A stretch of DNA of 64,000 nt from Moanibacter sp964542645 (GCA_964542645.1 CAZIUG010000007.1:461646-525645); one strand, 5' to 3'; counted from the first letter of the stretch, positions 32,307-41,729 are shown. A program made the numbers and translations. Notes: generated from the sequence alone by a model not told the origin.

Positions 32307-34853
32307 ATGCAACCTTTAGATTTACCGATTCATGAGATTCGACCGCAGTTGGTCGAGGCATTGAAGGAGAACCAGCGATTAGTTCTTCGGGCTCCGACGG
32401 GTTCGGGAAAATCGACGCAGGTTCCCCAGATGCTGATCGATGCAGGATTGGTTGCGGAGCAGGATGTGATTGTTTTGCAGCCCCGCCGTATTTCTGCACG
32501 CATGTTGGCGCAAAGGGTGGCTCAGGAGCGGGGAGTGAGGCTGGGTGAGGAAGTAGGTTATCAGGTGCGCTTCGAAAATATTTCGAGGCCCGAAACTCGT
32601 ATCAAATACGTAACCGAAGGAATCCTACTCCGTCGGTTGATGGAAGATCCAAACCTTATTGGGACTGGGGCAGTCATTTTCGATGAATTCCACGAACGTA
32701 ATCTTTACTCCGATATTTCCATGGCCCAGATCCTCAGGATTCAGGCTGAGAGAAAAAGAAGCCTCTTAATTTTGGTGATGTCGGCTACTCTGGATGAAGG
32801 GCAAATCAGCAGGTATCTAGCTCCTTGTGCTTCATTCAGCTCAGATGGAAGGACTTTCCCAGTTGAAATCGCTTACTCCGAGGCATCGGAAAGCGTCTCG
32901 AAAAAACCAATTTGGGAACAGGCTGGCTTCCATTTCAGGAGGTTGGTGGAGCGATTTCCTGTCGGAGATTTTCTAATATTCATGCCAGGAGCTTTTGAAA
33001 TCAATCGAACAATTGAGGAACTGCAGTTAGGGTTGAGAGCACGTGACTTTATCTTCCTTCCCTTGTACGGGGATCTGCCTCCAGAGCGTCAGGATGCGGC
33101 TTTGGATCACTTTGAGAAGCGGAAAGTGGTAGTGGCAACTAATGTTGCAGAGACTTCTCTCACTATTGATGGAATTAGGATCGTAATTGATTGCGGCTTG
33201 GCACGGATACCAGCATTCGACCCTAATCGCGGAATCAATACACTTTTGGTGCAGAAAATCAGTCAGGCAGCAGCTGAACAACGGGCTGGCCGCGCTGGTC
33301 GCACCGGGCCTGGGTATTGTCTTCGAATGTGGGGAGAAAAAGATCATGCCCTTCGTCCTGTAAGAGAGCGTCCTGAAATTCACAGATTAGAACTTGCTGA
33401 AATTGCGCTAACTCTACTCGCAAGCGGAGTGGAGAACCTGGCTGAATTTCCTTGGTTTGAAGCTCCGGATAAGAAGATAATGGACCGCGCACTTCAGCTT
33501 TTGGGAAATTTGGGGGCATTAGAGCCCGGTCAGCAGAAATTAACTGAGATTGGGCAAAGGATGGCTTTATTTCCATTGCATCCTCGGCTTTCCCGTCTCT
33601 TCCTTGCCGCTCATCAATCCGGCTGCTTGAGACCGATTACCCTGATCGCTGCCTTTACCCAGGTTCGGGCATTTTTACTGCCTTTGGATGATAAGCGCCG
33701 CGCCGCAGAGCGCGACGAATTATTGGGTGATGAAATGACCTCGAAGTCAGATTTCTTCCTCCTCTTGCGGGCTTGGGATTTAGCGCGGAGTCACAATTTT
33801 GCCTCGGGTTTCTGCAGGAAATGGGGAATTCATGGAAATGCAGCTCGGAAGGTAGGCCAGATTATGCAGCAATTCCTCCGAATTGCCAAGGCTCAGGGCC
33901 TTAAGGACTGCGAAAAGCCGTTTTGTGCCGAGGATATCCAGCGCTGCCTGGTAGTTGGGTTCTCTGACCATCTTGCCAAGCGGATTGATCGGGGCAGCTT
34001 GCGTTGCAACCTGATAGGAGGTCGGAAAGCGGAAGTACGTCGTCAAAGCGTGGTCCGAAAGTCGCCGCTACTTGTATCCGCTGAGATCGAAGAGCGCGAT
34101 GTGCGAGGAGAGGTCACAGTTTTGCTGGGCCTTAATACTGAGGTCCAGGAGGAATGGATCCGAGAGCTGTCCCCCAAATCTTTTGTGGAGGACGAAAAAA
34201 TCTTTTTCGATCAAAAACTAAGAAGAGTTCTTAAGACCCGTGTAAGGTTATTTAAAGATCTCCTCCTTGAGTCGAGCGAAGATAGCGATCCTTCGCCTGA
34301 TGAGGCTGCCCGAATCCTCGGAGAAGAGGTATTACATAGGCGATTAAAGCTAAAAAAATGGAATGAGAAAGTTGAAAGCTGGATAAACCGAATCAATTTC
34401 GCAGCCCGTCATTTCCCTGAATCAGAAATACCTTCGATCAACACTGACGAGCGCAAACTTTTGTTGGAACAAATTTGCTATGGAGCTTTTAGCTACCGCG
34501 AGATCAAGGACCGTGAAGTATGGCCAATCCTAAACGATTGGTTGATTGAGGAGCAACACGACCTTCTACAGTCCCTTGTTCCCGAACGTGTTTTCCTGAG
34601 AGAGTGTACATCGTGCAGGGTTAGGTATGATGATGAAGGAAGGGCTTTTTTGCGGGCGACTATCGAACAACTCTATGACGCACCAAAAAGAGTCGCCTTG
34701 GGTGAGGGCAAGGTTCCGCTACTTATTGAGGTCCTTGCACCCAATGCCACGATTATCCAGGTTACATCAAACCTTGAGAAATTCTGGTCCCACACCTATC
34801 CTCAGATTCGAAAGGAATTGCAAGGACGATTCCCCAGACACGAGTGGAGGTGA
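32307..34853 (+). CDS. hrpB: DEAH-box ATP-dependent helicase HrpB, 848 aa
   Basis: Large DEAH/RHA-type helicase. Motif I APTGSGKSTQ (29-38), motif II as DEFHER in VIFDEFHERN, motif III MSATLDE, and motif VI QRAGRAGRTGPG are all present. The HrpB C-terminal domain follows, with YPQIRKELQGRFPRHEW near the end, diagnostic of HrpB. The motif II sequence is DEFH, as is normal in HrpB. Length matches E. coli HrpB (about 810-850). Cellular role is poorly known. Converges with rsmE. Confidence 0.95.
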   Translation: MQPLDLPIHEIRPQLVEALKENQRLVLRAPTGSGKSTQVPQMLIDAGLVAEQDVIVLQPRRISARMLAQRVAQERGVRLGEEVGYQVRFENISRPETRIKYVTEGILLRRLMEDPNLIGTGAVIFDEFHERNLYSDISMAQILRIQAERKRSLLILVMSATLDEGQISRYLAPCASFSSDGRTFPVEIAYSEASESVSKKPIWEQAGFHFRRLVERFPVGDFLIFMPGAFEINRTIEELQLGLRARDFIFLPLYGDLPPERQDAALDHFEKRKVVVATNVAETSLTIDGIRIVIDCGLARIPAFDPNRGINTLLVQKISQAAAEQRAGRAGRTGPGYCLRMWGEKDHALRPVRERPEIHRLELAEIALTLLASGVENLAEFPWFEAPDKKIMDRALQLLGNLGALEPGQQKLTEIGQRMALFPLHPRLSRLFLAAHQSGCLRPITLIAAFTQVRAFLLPLDDKRRAAERDELLGDEMTSKSDFFLLLRAWDLARSHNFASGFCRKWGIHGNAARKVGQIMQQFLRIAKAQGLKDCEKPFCAEDIQRCLVVGFSDHLAKRIDRGSLRCNLIGGRKAEVRRQSVVRKSPLLVSAEIEERDVRGEVTVLLGLNTEVQEEWIRELSPKSFVEDEKIFFDQKLRRVLKTRVRLFKDLLLESSEDSDPSPDEAARILGEEVLHRRLKLKKWNEKVESWINRINFAARHFPESEIPSINTDERKLLLEQICYGAFSYREIKDREVWPILNDWLIEEQHDLLQSLVPERVFLRECTSCRVRYDDEGRAFLRATIEQLYDAPKRVALGEGKVPLLIEVLAPNATIIQVTSNLEKFWSHTYPQIRKELQGRFPRHEWR

Positions 34854-34906
34854 GACGGAAATATTAGTTGATTTCTTAGCAACTTTCCTACCCTGAAGAA
34901 ATTGAG

Positions 34907-35662
34907 CTAACCTAGGTATTGTCTAAGGAGAGCGACGGAGACGGTGGCCGCGATTTCGGATCGAAGGGTGTTGGCGTTGAGGGTAATTGGAATAAACTCT
35001 GCTTTCCGGGCGATCTGATACTCCTCCCTCGTAAAATCACCTTCCGGGCCGATCAAACAGACAGTGGAAGCGGGATTGTCGATCGAGTGAGTTTGGCGAA
35101 ATTCAGATATTACACAGGCGATGTTTTTCGCTTTCGGCTCAAGGCTTCCAATCAGTCGGAGTTCTTCTTTTTTGGACTGACCGCAGAAATCCTTAAGTGA
35201 AGTGATAGGGCCAATAGAGGGTAGGAAGAGATTTCCAGACTGCTTACATGCTTCAACGGTGAGGAGTTTCCATCTTCTAAACCGTTTTTCATATCGGGCG
35301 TTAGACAACAATGCTACCGAACGTTCAGACAAGACAGGAACCAAATGGCTGGCTCCAAGTTCAGTGGCCCTTTGAAAAACTTGATCCATTTTTTGGCTCT
35401 TAAGGATGGTCTGGGCGAGTATGATTCTACATGAGGGAGGTGGGCATGTTTTTTTTATATCAACTCTTAGAGTGGCCTTGCCGGCGGAAACACCTTCGAG
35501 GAGGCATTTGTATTCGTTTCCTCTACCGTCAAAGACGGTGACGGGATCCCCAACTCTTGCTCTTCGGACCCGGAGAAGATGATGGCTTTCCTCAGAGCTC
35601 AGAGAAAAAGTCTCCTCGATAGTCGATTCCGAAGGATCCAAATATGAGCGGTAGCGAGGCAT
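34907..35662 (-). CDS. rsmE: 16S rRNA m3U1498 methyltransferase, 251 aa
   Basis: SPOUT-class methyltransferase that methylates U1498 of 16S rRNA in the assembled 30S subunit. Landmarks: HHLLRVRRARVGDPVTVFDG (PUA-like N-terminal domain), KMDQVFQRATELGASHLVP, and the SPOUT knot motifs IGPEGDFTREE and LNANTLRSEIAATVSVALL. Full length. A strong minus-strand hairpin-T-run lies 87 bp upstream of the start, so transcription must begin between, or read through it. Confidence 0.95.
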   Translation of the reverse strand: MPRYRSYLDPSESTIEETFSLSSEESHHLLRVRRARVGDPVTVFDGRGNEYKCLLEGVSAGKATLRVDIKKTCPPPSCRIILAQTILKSQKMDQVFQRATELGASHLVPVLSERSVALLSNARYEKRFRRWKLLTVEACKQSGNLFLPSIGPITSLKDFCGQSKKEELRLIGSLEPKAKNIACVISEFRQTHSIDNPASTVCLIGPEGDFTREEYQIARKAEFIPITLNANTLRSEIAATVSVALLRQYLG

Positions 35663-35748
35663 AGGAAATAGTCTACTGGTTTTGGCTAGATGCTTCTTAT
35701 GGAGAAATCTCTAATTTGCGTGAGGAGGCGGAGAATTCAAAGGATTAT

Positions 35749-35783
35749 AAAAAAAGGCGCCGCAGACTCAAGTCTACGGCGCC
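35749..35783 (-). terminator. Strong intrinsic terminator upstream of rsmE
   Basis: On the minus strand a 13-bp stem with one mismatch (GGCGCC-G-T/C-AGACT halves at 35756-35768 and 35771-35783) is followed directly by seven T residues (35749-35755). No minus-strand gene ends upstream of it; see the candidate transcript at 35784-35880. Confidence 0.8.
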
Positions 35784-35930
35784 ACCCACTGCGTAACAAA
35801 CTACAAACCAAACTGAAACTCTAAATCAGGTAAAACCTCTCTCAAATACAACTGACGTGATACTAGGTTTGAATATTTAGATCGCAGTCGGGGAAAAATG
35901 TTCAAAATAAGGAAAAAAATGAATGGTGAA
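35784..35930 (-). ncRNA. Possible small untranslated RNA or rsmE leader
   Basis: The terminator at 35749-35783 implies a minus-strand transcript, but 35784-36133 contains no supported minus-strand gene. A weak promoter-like pair (TTGAAC near 35899-35904, TAAATA-like near 35877) would give an RNA of roughly 100-120 nt. The 5' end is a guess. It could be a small RNA or an attenuated leader of rsmE. Confidence 0.3.
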
Positions 35931-35961
35931 CGGTTCACTAGTGGCGTTCACAACAGTTCAT
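35926..35961. repeat. GTTCAC repeat cluster upstream of rsmD
   Basis: GTGAAC-G-GTTCAC (35926-35938) is a perfect 13-bp palindrome, followed by GTTCAC at 35946-35951 and GTTCAT at 35956-35961. The grouping of four half-sites in 36 bp suggests an operator. Confidence 0.35.
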
Positions 35962-36133
35962 CCAAACTAAAAACCGGTCATAAACTAAGAAAACAGGCGA
36001 TTTATCGTATTGTTACAGATTGCCAATTCTTAGAAATTATGACTTAAGGGATGAGGAATTCGTTCAAATTCCTAGTTCTTTGTGTCTGCAGAAGGGCGAT
36101 TGAAGGTCGGATAGGAGCAAAAGGCTGGCGAAG

Positions 36134-36697
36134 ATGCGTGTGACTGGCGGGCGAGCAAGAGGTATTCAGTTGGAAGTACCGAAGCGGAGTGTGAGGCCCG
36201 CCTTAGATCGAATGCGTGAGGCCGTATTCTCTATAATTGGATCCCGAGTTTCAGGGGCGACCTTTCTTGATCTTTTCGCCGGTTGCGGCTCCTATGGTTT
36301 GGAAGCTTTAAGCCGAGGAGCCGATAATGGAGTATTCGTAGAAAAGAATCGAATCTGTGCCAAATCTGTGCGGCGAAATCTCAGTAAGGTTTGCAAGAGT
36401 ATAGGGATTTCTCCAGACTCTTTCATGATTTTCGAAGCAGATGTTTTCAGATGGCGTCGTACGGAAGGGAGGACCTTCGATTTGATTTTTGTAGACCCTC
36501 CCTACGACCTTTGGGGGGTAAGCGCCTCCCGCATCCTTCGTCTCGTCGGGGAGTGTCTCAATGTAGAATCTCAATCCCGTGTGGTGTTTGAGTCACCAGG
36601 AGGATTTGAGTTTGATTTTGGGGAGTGGACCTTAGAGCGGGAAGTTGGGAATCCCAAAAATCGCGCTGGACCCACCGTGAAAATTCTGAAGCGATAG
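36134..36697 (+). CDS. rsmD: 16S rRNA m2G966 methyltransferase, 187 aa
   Basis: RsmD family. The N-terminus MRVTGGRARGIQLEVPK and RPALDRMREAVFSIIG are diagnostic, followed by the AdoMet site FLDLFAGCGSYGLEALSRGA and the catalytic DPPY motif in FVDPPYD. Full length (usual about 185-200). In many bacteria coaD follows; here tRNA-Gly follows on the other strand. The 470-bp upstream region contains GTTCAC repeats. Confidence 0.95.
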   Translation: MRVTGGRARGIQLEVPKRSVRPALDRMREAVFSIIGSRVSGATFLDLFAGCGSYGLEALSRGADNGVFVEKNRICAKSVRRNLSKVCKSIGISPDSFMIFEADVFRWRRTEGRTFDLIFVDPPYDLWGVSASRILRLVGECLNVESQSRVVFESPGGFEFDFGEWTLEREVGNPKNRAGPTVKILKR

Positions 36698-36888
36698 GGT
36701 TCCGATCGCATTAGAGCAGCAAACCCTAAGTCTTTGAGTTAGATAGTTTGCATTCCCGTTCAATCGATTAGTATTGCTAGAATTTATTGGGCGAGTTGAA
36801 CCCTATTGTCTACCCCCGAAGAAGAATTGCCAGGAAGGGTGGTACTTTCTAAAATGGGATCTACCGCTTTGGAGTGAGAGCCGACAAT

Positions 36889-36902
36889 GAATTCGCGAAT
36901 TC
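36889..36902. other. 14-bp perfect palindrome GAATTCGCGAATTC
   Basis: Perfect self-complementary 14-mer in the gap between rsmD and tRNA-Gly. No flanking T-run. Its role is unknown; the surrounding gap (36698-36971) shows nothing else. Confidence 0.4.
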
Positions 36903-36971
36903 TGATTTTGGTTAATTCGCACCGTGAGAATATCTTTCGGAGGATATGGCTTTCCCGGTGCTCAGCCAGAA

Positions 36972-37045
36972 TGGTGCGGGCACCCGGAATCGAACCGGGG
37001 ACACCAGCTTGGAAGGCTGGGGTTTTACCGCTAAACTATGCCCGC
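36972..37045 (-). tRNA. tRNA-Gly (UCC)
   Basis: Minus-strand cloverleaf: acceptor GCGGGCA/TGCCCGC, anticodon arm CCAGC-CTTCCAA-GCTGG with anticodon TCC, T-arm with GGTTCGATT, discriminator A and encoded CCA (36972-36974). Confidence 0.96.
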
Positions 37046-37464
37046 TTGGGTTATCTTTTTCTAGAAATCTCTAGTAATCTTGAGGATGAGAACGTATTCA
37101 TGCAATAGCAGAACCGGGTCCCCGGTACTGTTGAATCATGTCATCTTCCAGGATAGAAGTCTATCTGGCGAAGACGATTCGATTCTCCAATGATGACCCA
37201 AGGATGGTGGTCTGGATTGCGGGATTATGCGATATTTTCGAATCGGAATCGGCTTCATAAAACCCAGGACCAGTTAACAAGCCCCGAGGTCGCCCTGAAG
37301 GGGGACAAGAAAGGCGGTGTCGCAATAAGTACAGGATGTACAGGCGAGGCTGGTAGAGGAGCTTAGGATCCATGAAAGTGTCCTAACCAAGACAAAATCA
37401 TGTCGATACGAGAAGTTGTTAAACGGAAGAAGGCTACAGAAGAGAATGATGTTGCACTTTTAGG
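37046..37464. other. Intergenic region between tRNA-Gly and pyrF
   Basis: About 420 bp. I find no convincing gene, terminator or tRNA. A 70-codon frame on the minus strand (37161-37373) has no ribosome site or recognisable sequence and is treated as chance. The promoter for tRNA-Gly should lie at the left end. Confidence 0.4.
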
Positions 37465-38277
37465 CTAGCGGTAGCGGTTAATGCTGTCACGAAGTTCACG
37501 TGCCGCAAATCGGGCCCTATCAGCAAAGTCAACCCCTTTGCCAGCATAGATAATCCCTCGGGATGAATTGATCACCATTCCACTGCCTCGGGAGCAGAGA
37601 CCGGCAGTAACCGTTGCTTCAATGTCTCCACCTTGAGCACCCAAACCAGGGATTAGTAAGGGCATATCTCCAACGATCTCACGGATTCTTTTTAGATCCT
37701 TCGGAAATGTGGCACCGACAACGAGCCCTACGTTTTTTCCTCCGTTCCACTCTTTAGCTGCTTTGTGGGCAATAATTTCAAATAGTCGTTGTTTCCCGAT
37801 GTTGATTTCTTGAATATCACCAGAACCGGGGTTTGAAGTCCGGCAAAGGATGAAAACTCCTTTGTCCGCTCTCTCTGTAAAGGGAGTCAGACTATCCCCG
37901 CCCATATAGGGATTCACGGTTAAAGCATCGGCTCGGTAGCGATCAAAAACCTCGCTAGCGTAATGCTGAGCTGTGTTTGCCACATCTCCCCTCTTGGCGT
38001 CGAGAATCAGGGGAATATCCGCATAGTTGCTATGTAAAAGATCCAAAGTCATGAGAAGTTCATTCTCGGCGGATCGGCTAGCATAAAATGCAATTTGAGG
38101 TTTGAAGGCGCAGACGAAATCCGCGGTTTTCTCAATAATTAAGCGATTAAAAGCAAAGAAAGGATAGCGGTGGCCCTTAATTGATTCCGGTAACTTGTCG
38201 AAGTCTGGATCAAGGCCAACGCAGAGGAGGGATCCGACTTTTCCCCATCGCTCCTCTAGTTTTTTTTGAAAATTCAT
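37465..38277 (-). CDS. pyrF: Orotidine 5'-phosphate decarboxylase, 270 aa
   Basis: Last step of UMP synthesis. This is the longer (type 2, about 270 residues) form. LCVGLDPDFDKLP at the N-terminus, FKPQIAFYASRSAEN, and the catalytic Asp-Lys-Asp array in LILDAKRGDVANTAQHYA are intact. The phosphate-binding end shows LIPGLGAQGGD and NSSRGIIYA. ATG start. Stand-alone gene. Confidence 0.95.
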   Translation of the reverse strand: MNFQKKLEERWGKVGSLLCVGLDPDFDKLPESIKGHRYPFFAFNRLIIEKTADFVCAFKPQIAFYASRSAENELLMTLDLLHSNYADIPLILDAKRGDVANTAQHYASEVFDRYRADALTVNPYMGGDSLTPFTERADKGVFILCRTSNPGSGDIQEINIGKQRLFEIIAHKAAKEWNGGKNVGLVVGATFPKDLKRIREIVGDMPLLIPGLGAQGGDIEATVTAGLCSRGSGMVINSSRGIIYAGKGVDFADRARFAARELRDSINRYR

Positions 38278-38539
38278 TATCGTCTATCTTGAAGGCTCAG
38301 AAGGGCCAGGTGCCTACCCGAAAAACTACCCTTCATGCCAAAATTTTAAAGTTCAATTCGACAAGCTTCTACCTCGACTTATTCCTAAAGGACTGTCAAA
38401 CCCTCGACTTCTCAGTTCTTCATTTAGCTTGAAATTTGCTGAAGCAGGAGCAGACGTTTACGGAGAGCCTGCTGGGCGGGGTTTTCTTGCTACGCGATGA
38501 TCTGAAGTTTAAGTCCGGTCAGTTCCTAACATAGGATAT

Positions 38540-39244
38540 ATGAGTGCCAAGAAGAAAAAATCAGAAGAGGGCCCAGAGTTGAGTAAGGATTCGGAGGCTG
38601 AGGGAGTCGATATTCAGGGGCGTGATTTTGAGGAGATATTGCTTGAGTTTTGGAATCGTAACCGGCGAGTAATCGAGGTGGCGGCAGGGCTGCTTCTTGT
38701 GGCCGTCGTTTGCTACCAGGTGATGATTTATGTCGGAGAGAGAAGGAAAGCAGCATTGCAACGAGTGTATCAGGAGGCTTCGGAAGGAGAAGAACGGATT
38801 TCTTTTGCCGAAGCAAATTCGGGGAACCCGCTAAGTGGGGTTGCCTACCTTGAAGAAGCCCATCGTGAGTATGACGAAAGGGAGTTTTTGGCTGCTGCCG
38901 AGCATTATCGTCTAGCTATCGAAGCACTTGTGGATACGCCTCTTGAGGGTCGTGCTCGCTTCGGGTTTGCCATGGCTCGCATCCAAAGTGGCTACGGCGA
39001 TGAAGGGGGCAGTACACTTTTGGAAATCGCGAACAATTTGCATGAGCTTGACACAACAAGGGCTGAAGCCGCGTACCATTTGGCTGTACTTCACTGGGAA
39101 CGAGAAGAATTTTCTGAGATGAAGGACCAGCTCCAACTTATAGGGGAGCTGGAGTTCCCAGGTCTCCGGAAGCCGTCTTACTGGAGTTCAAAGGCTGATG
39201 AGCTAATGAATTCCCTACCTGGGCTTCGCGAGTTAGCTGAATAA
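38540..39244 (+). CDS. Membrane-anchored TPR protein (YfgM-like), 234 aa
   Basis: A short cytoplasmic N-terminus rich in charged residues (1-50), one transmembrane helix (about 53-75, VIEVAAGLLLVAVVCYQVM) and a periplasmic region with TPR-like helix pairs (about 90-225) give the layout of YfgM-type proteins. These assist the Sec translocon and periplasmic chaperones. No bamB or der gene adjoins, so the assignment stays at the level of architecture. Confidence 0.65.
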   Translation: MSAKKKKSEEGPELSKDSEAEGVDIQGRDFEEILLEFWNRNRRVIEVAAGLLLVAVVCYQVMIYVGERRKAALQRVYQEASEGEERISFAEANSGNPLSGVAYLEEAHREYDEREFLAAAEHYRLAIEALVDTPLEGRARFGFAMARIQSGYGDEGGSTLLEIANNLHELDTTRAEAAYHLAVLHWEREEFSEMKDQLQLIGELEFPGLRKPSYWSSKADELMNSLPGLRELAE

Positions 39245-39451
39245 AGCCATAATATTGGGTTCATCGGTGGGAACCCCTAGGAATTCTTCAGATCAGAAGG
39301 ATTCTCAACGTCTTAATCTCGAAAGGACGAAAAGAGAGTGAAACCTATTCATTTTTCACCGGCAGAATAGGTGAATTATCCTCAAGCATATTAGTCTGCT
39401 CCACTTCCTTCGCTGAGATTACTATAGTAGTCTGACATCAATCTATTAAAG

Positions 39452-39529
39452 TGGTCGGGACGACTGGATTCGAACCAGCGACTTCCTGCTCCCAAAGCAG
39501 GTGCTCTAACCAGGCTGAGCTACGTCCCG
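39452..39529 (-). tRNA. tRNA-Pro (UGG)
   Basis: Minus-strand cloverleaf: acceptor CGGGACG/CGTCCCG starting with the C typical of tRNA-Pro, anticodon arm CCTGC-TTTGGGA-GCAGG with anticodon TGG, T-arm with GGTTCGAAT, discriminator A, encoded CCA (39452-39454). Confidence 0.96.
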
Positions 39530-39701
39530 CCTCATATTGTCTGGTAAGAATAAACTAGGTGGAAAATTGGAGTTGTTCAACTATGAACCTTAAGGAGAGT
39601 TTAACGATTTTAACAGGAAGATGATGTGGGTGATTATGACAAGGTTCTAGCGGCCTCCAATCCAGGAAGTAGCTATAGTATGCCTCCCCGTCAGATTAAA
39701 T

Positions 39702-40808
39702 CTACTTGGATGAAATTGTTTTGTATCTGAGGGTTTGTTTCCGGAGTCGCGCGGGGTCAGGCACAGGCCGTTCAACTCCATATGGCTTAAATGTTAGCTC
39801 CTGAGTTAGCTCGGTCGGGGGTGTGGCCAGATCATGTTCATAGAATCGGCAGCTCGGGAGCAAGTCTCCGGGATAGGTAAAGTTATCGAGCGTGGCCAAT
39901 TCGATGCAAATTGAGCCGCCTACGGCACTCTCCAACATGCCGCCAACCCATACAGGGATACCTTCTTCCTTGGCGAGATCGTGTACTGCAATAGAGTTGT
40001 ACAAGCCCCCGATTCTGCCAGGTTTAATGTTGATAAACTTGCAGGCCCCCGCCCGTATGGCCTGCTCTGCGGCTCTGATACTGACGATAGTCTCGTCGAG
40101 ACAGATCGGAGTTCCAATTTTTCTGGCGAGCTTGGCATGATCCAAAATATCGGAGTAGTGCAAGGGTTGTTCGATAAAGGCGAGACCAAGATTGTCGATG
40201 GCCTTAAAAAAGGGCAGATCATCGAGAGTATATCCTGAGTTGCAGTCGATATGAAAAGTAGTTTTTGGAAAGGCTTTTCGAACGGTGCGAAGCATCTCAA
40301 GATCCCATCCCTTAGCAACCTTGAGCTTGACACGAGGAAAGCCTGAGTCGACAGCTCGCTGGATGTTGCCCAGAAGCATATCAAATGAGTCTTGAATCCC
40401 AAAATCAGCCCCAGCTTGCACTTCCCGCGTCTTTCCCCCCAACAGCTGATGTAGCGGTGTTTCTGTTATTGCGCTTTGAAGTGTCCACCAGCAAATCTCG
40501 ATTGCTGCTTTGGCGAAACTGTTGCCTTTGAAGGTGTCTAGACGTTCGTTCAATTCGGCCGGATTCTCGAATTGGCGGCCAATAACGTGTGGTGCGAATA
40601 TTTCAGTGATATGGTGGAAACATGAACCCGCACTCTCCGTTAGGTAGGTTGGGGCAAAGAAGGCTGTGCTTTCTGACCACCCTTCGTGGTCGCCACTGGT
40701 TGCCTTTACCAAGATCGTGTGAATCTCATGATCAACACCGTATGCCGTTCGCCAAGGATAGAGTAGAGGCATGGCCACACAATAGACATCCATTTTGTCA
40801 ATTCGCAT
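39702..40808 (-). CDS. Enolase-superfamily enzyme (o-succinylbenzoate synthase/N-acylamino-acid racemase group), 368 aa
   Basis: Muconate-lactonising subgroup of the enolase superfamily. Catalytic landmarks: KLKVAKGWD (KxK motif with the base lysine), FHIDCNSGY (first metal ligand Asp), FIEQPL (Glu), CLDET (Asp) and NIKPGRIGGL (second base lysine). N-terminal capping domain TILVKATSGDHEGWSES. The sequence is closest in pattern to MenC/NSAR proteins. No other men gene is nearby, so racemase or dipeptide-epimerase-like activity is equally possible. Confidence 0.82.
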   Translation of the reverse strand: MRIDKMDVYCVAMPLLYPWRTAYGVDHEIHTILVKATSGDHEGWSESTAFFAPTYLTESAGSCFHHITEIFAPHVIGRQFENPAELNERLDTFKGNSFAKAAIEICWWTLQSAITETPLHQLLGGKTREVQAGADFGIQDSFDMLLGNIQRAVDSGFPRVKLKVAKGWDLEMLRTVRKAFPKTTFHIDCNSGYTLDDLPFFKAIDNLGLAFIEQPLHYSDILDHAKLARKIGTPICLDETIVSIRAAEQAIRAGACKFINIKPGRIGGLYNSIAVHDLAKEEGIPVWVGGMLESAVGGSICIELATLDNFTYPGDLLPSCRFYEHDLATPPTELTQELTFKPYGVERPVPDPARLRKQTLRYKTISSK

Positions 40809-41111
40809 TATGTTTATTTTTCGTAGTGGATCGGATTGTTATTCAGAAAGGCCAAACTCTAACATAACCTGTCTTCCCATAATATCGCTACCTTGTCCTA
40901 TGTGACACCTGAATCAGGAGTCGTCGATTTAAATTAAATATAGGTTAGGTCTAGTGGGGTAGCGAAATTATTGGATTTTCGACCTCTAGCACTTAGCTTT
41001 ATTTGCTCCCACTAAAGCAAACCTTGTAGTTCCGCAGATAAAGATAATCAGATCCACAGATTACTCGCAAAGCTTCTTGCCCCAGCGAAGAGAAGCCCTA
41101 CAATCTTATTC
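40809..41111. other. Intergenic region between divergent genes
   Basis: About 300 bp holding the promoters of the enolase-superfamily gene and the LysM gene. No further feature seen. Confidence 0.4.
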
Positions 41112-41729
41112 ATGGATGACTTTGATGATGCTCTTCTCCCTGAAGAGAGAAAAGGGATCAGTAAGGTAGGACCTTTTATTACAAATGCGCTACTCGTGCT
41201 CGGGTTGTGTGTTGGATTGGTTGCTCTTTACTTCGCTTTACAGGTTCGCAGCGAGCTTTTTTCGGTGCAGAATGAATTGAAAGCCAGGCCTGCCCAGACG
41301 GTTGCACTCAAGGCTGACCTGGATTCACTCGAGTCACGGCTCGTAAAAGTCGGAGCCGAAACTGTTCGTATTAAGAATCAGATGCATGTAGTCCGAGACC
41401 AAAACCATCAGGCGTACGACGAACTTCGACGAGGAGTCAAAGGGAATCGAAAATGGATCGATGAGTTCGACAAGCAGGTTGCTGGGATACGAGGTCAAGC
41501 AGTCGAAGAACCTGTAGTTGCCACGGGAGTTGCTATATCCACAATGGATGCGGGGGCGGAAAAAAGGGCGGAGGAATCTAATGCCGGGTATCATGTGGTC
41601 CAGAGGGGTGATAATTTCGGTAGGCTCGCTAACCAATATAATACCACTGTCGATGCCTTCTTAAAAGTTAATCCAGGTGTCGATCCTAGACGCTTACAAA
41701 TCGGTCAAAGGCTTAAAATTCCCAATTGA
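41112..41729 (+). CDS. Membrane-anchored LysM protein, 205 aa
   Basis: One transmembrane helix near residues 19-41 (GPFITNALLVLGLCVGLVALYFAL), a coiled-coil (about 42-130), a linker, and a C-terminal LysM domain (about 158-205: YHVVQRGDNFGRLANQYN, ending QIGQRLKIPN). LysM binds peptidoglycan, so the protein probably links the inner membrane to the cell wall. No catalytic domain. Confidence 0.85.
   Translation: MDDFDDALLPEERKGISKVGPFITNALLVLGLCVGLVALYFALQVRSELFSVQNELKARPAQTVALKADLDSLESRLVKVGAETVRIKNQMHVVRDQNHQAYDELRRGVKGNRKWIDEFDKQVAGIRGQAVEEPVVATGVAISTMDAGAEKRAEESNAGYHVVQRGDNFGRLANQYNTTVDAFLKVNPGVDPRRLQIGQRLKIPN

Noticed and set aside
35898..36047. A 49-codon plus-strand frame starting MFKIRKKMNGERF upstream of rsmD
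   Set aside because: No ribosome site, no recognisable family, low complexity (Lys/Asn/Ser), and it overlaps the GTTCAC repeat cluster; likely chance in an AT-rich gap.
37161..37373. A 70-codon minus-strand frame starting MDPKLLYQPRLYIL
   Set aside because: No ribosome site, no family resemblance, unusual composition; treated as chance.
39702..40808. Assignment of the enolase-superfamily gene as menC of menaquinone synthesis
   Set aside because: No other men genes adjoin and sequence motifs do not separate MenC from N-acylamino-acid racemases.
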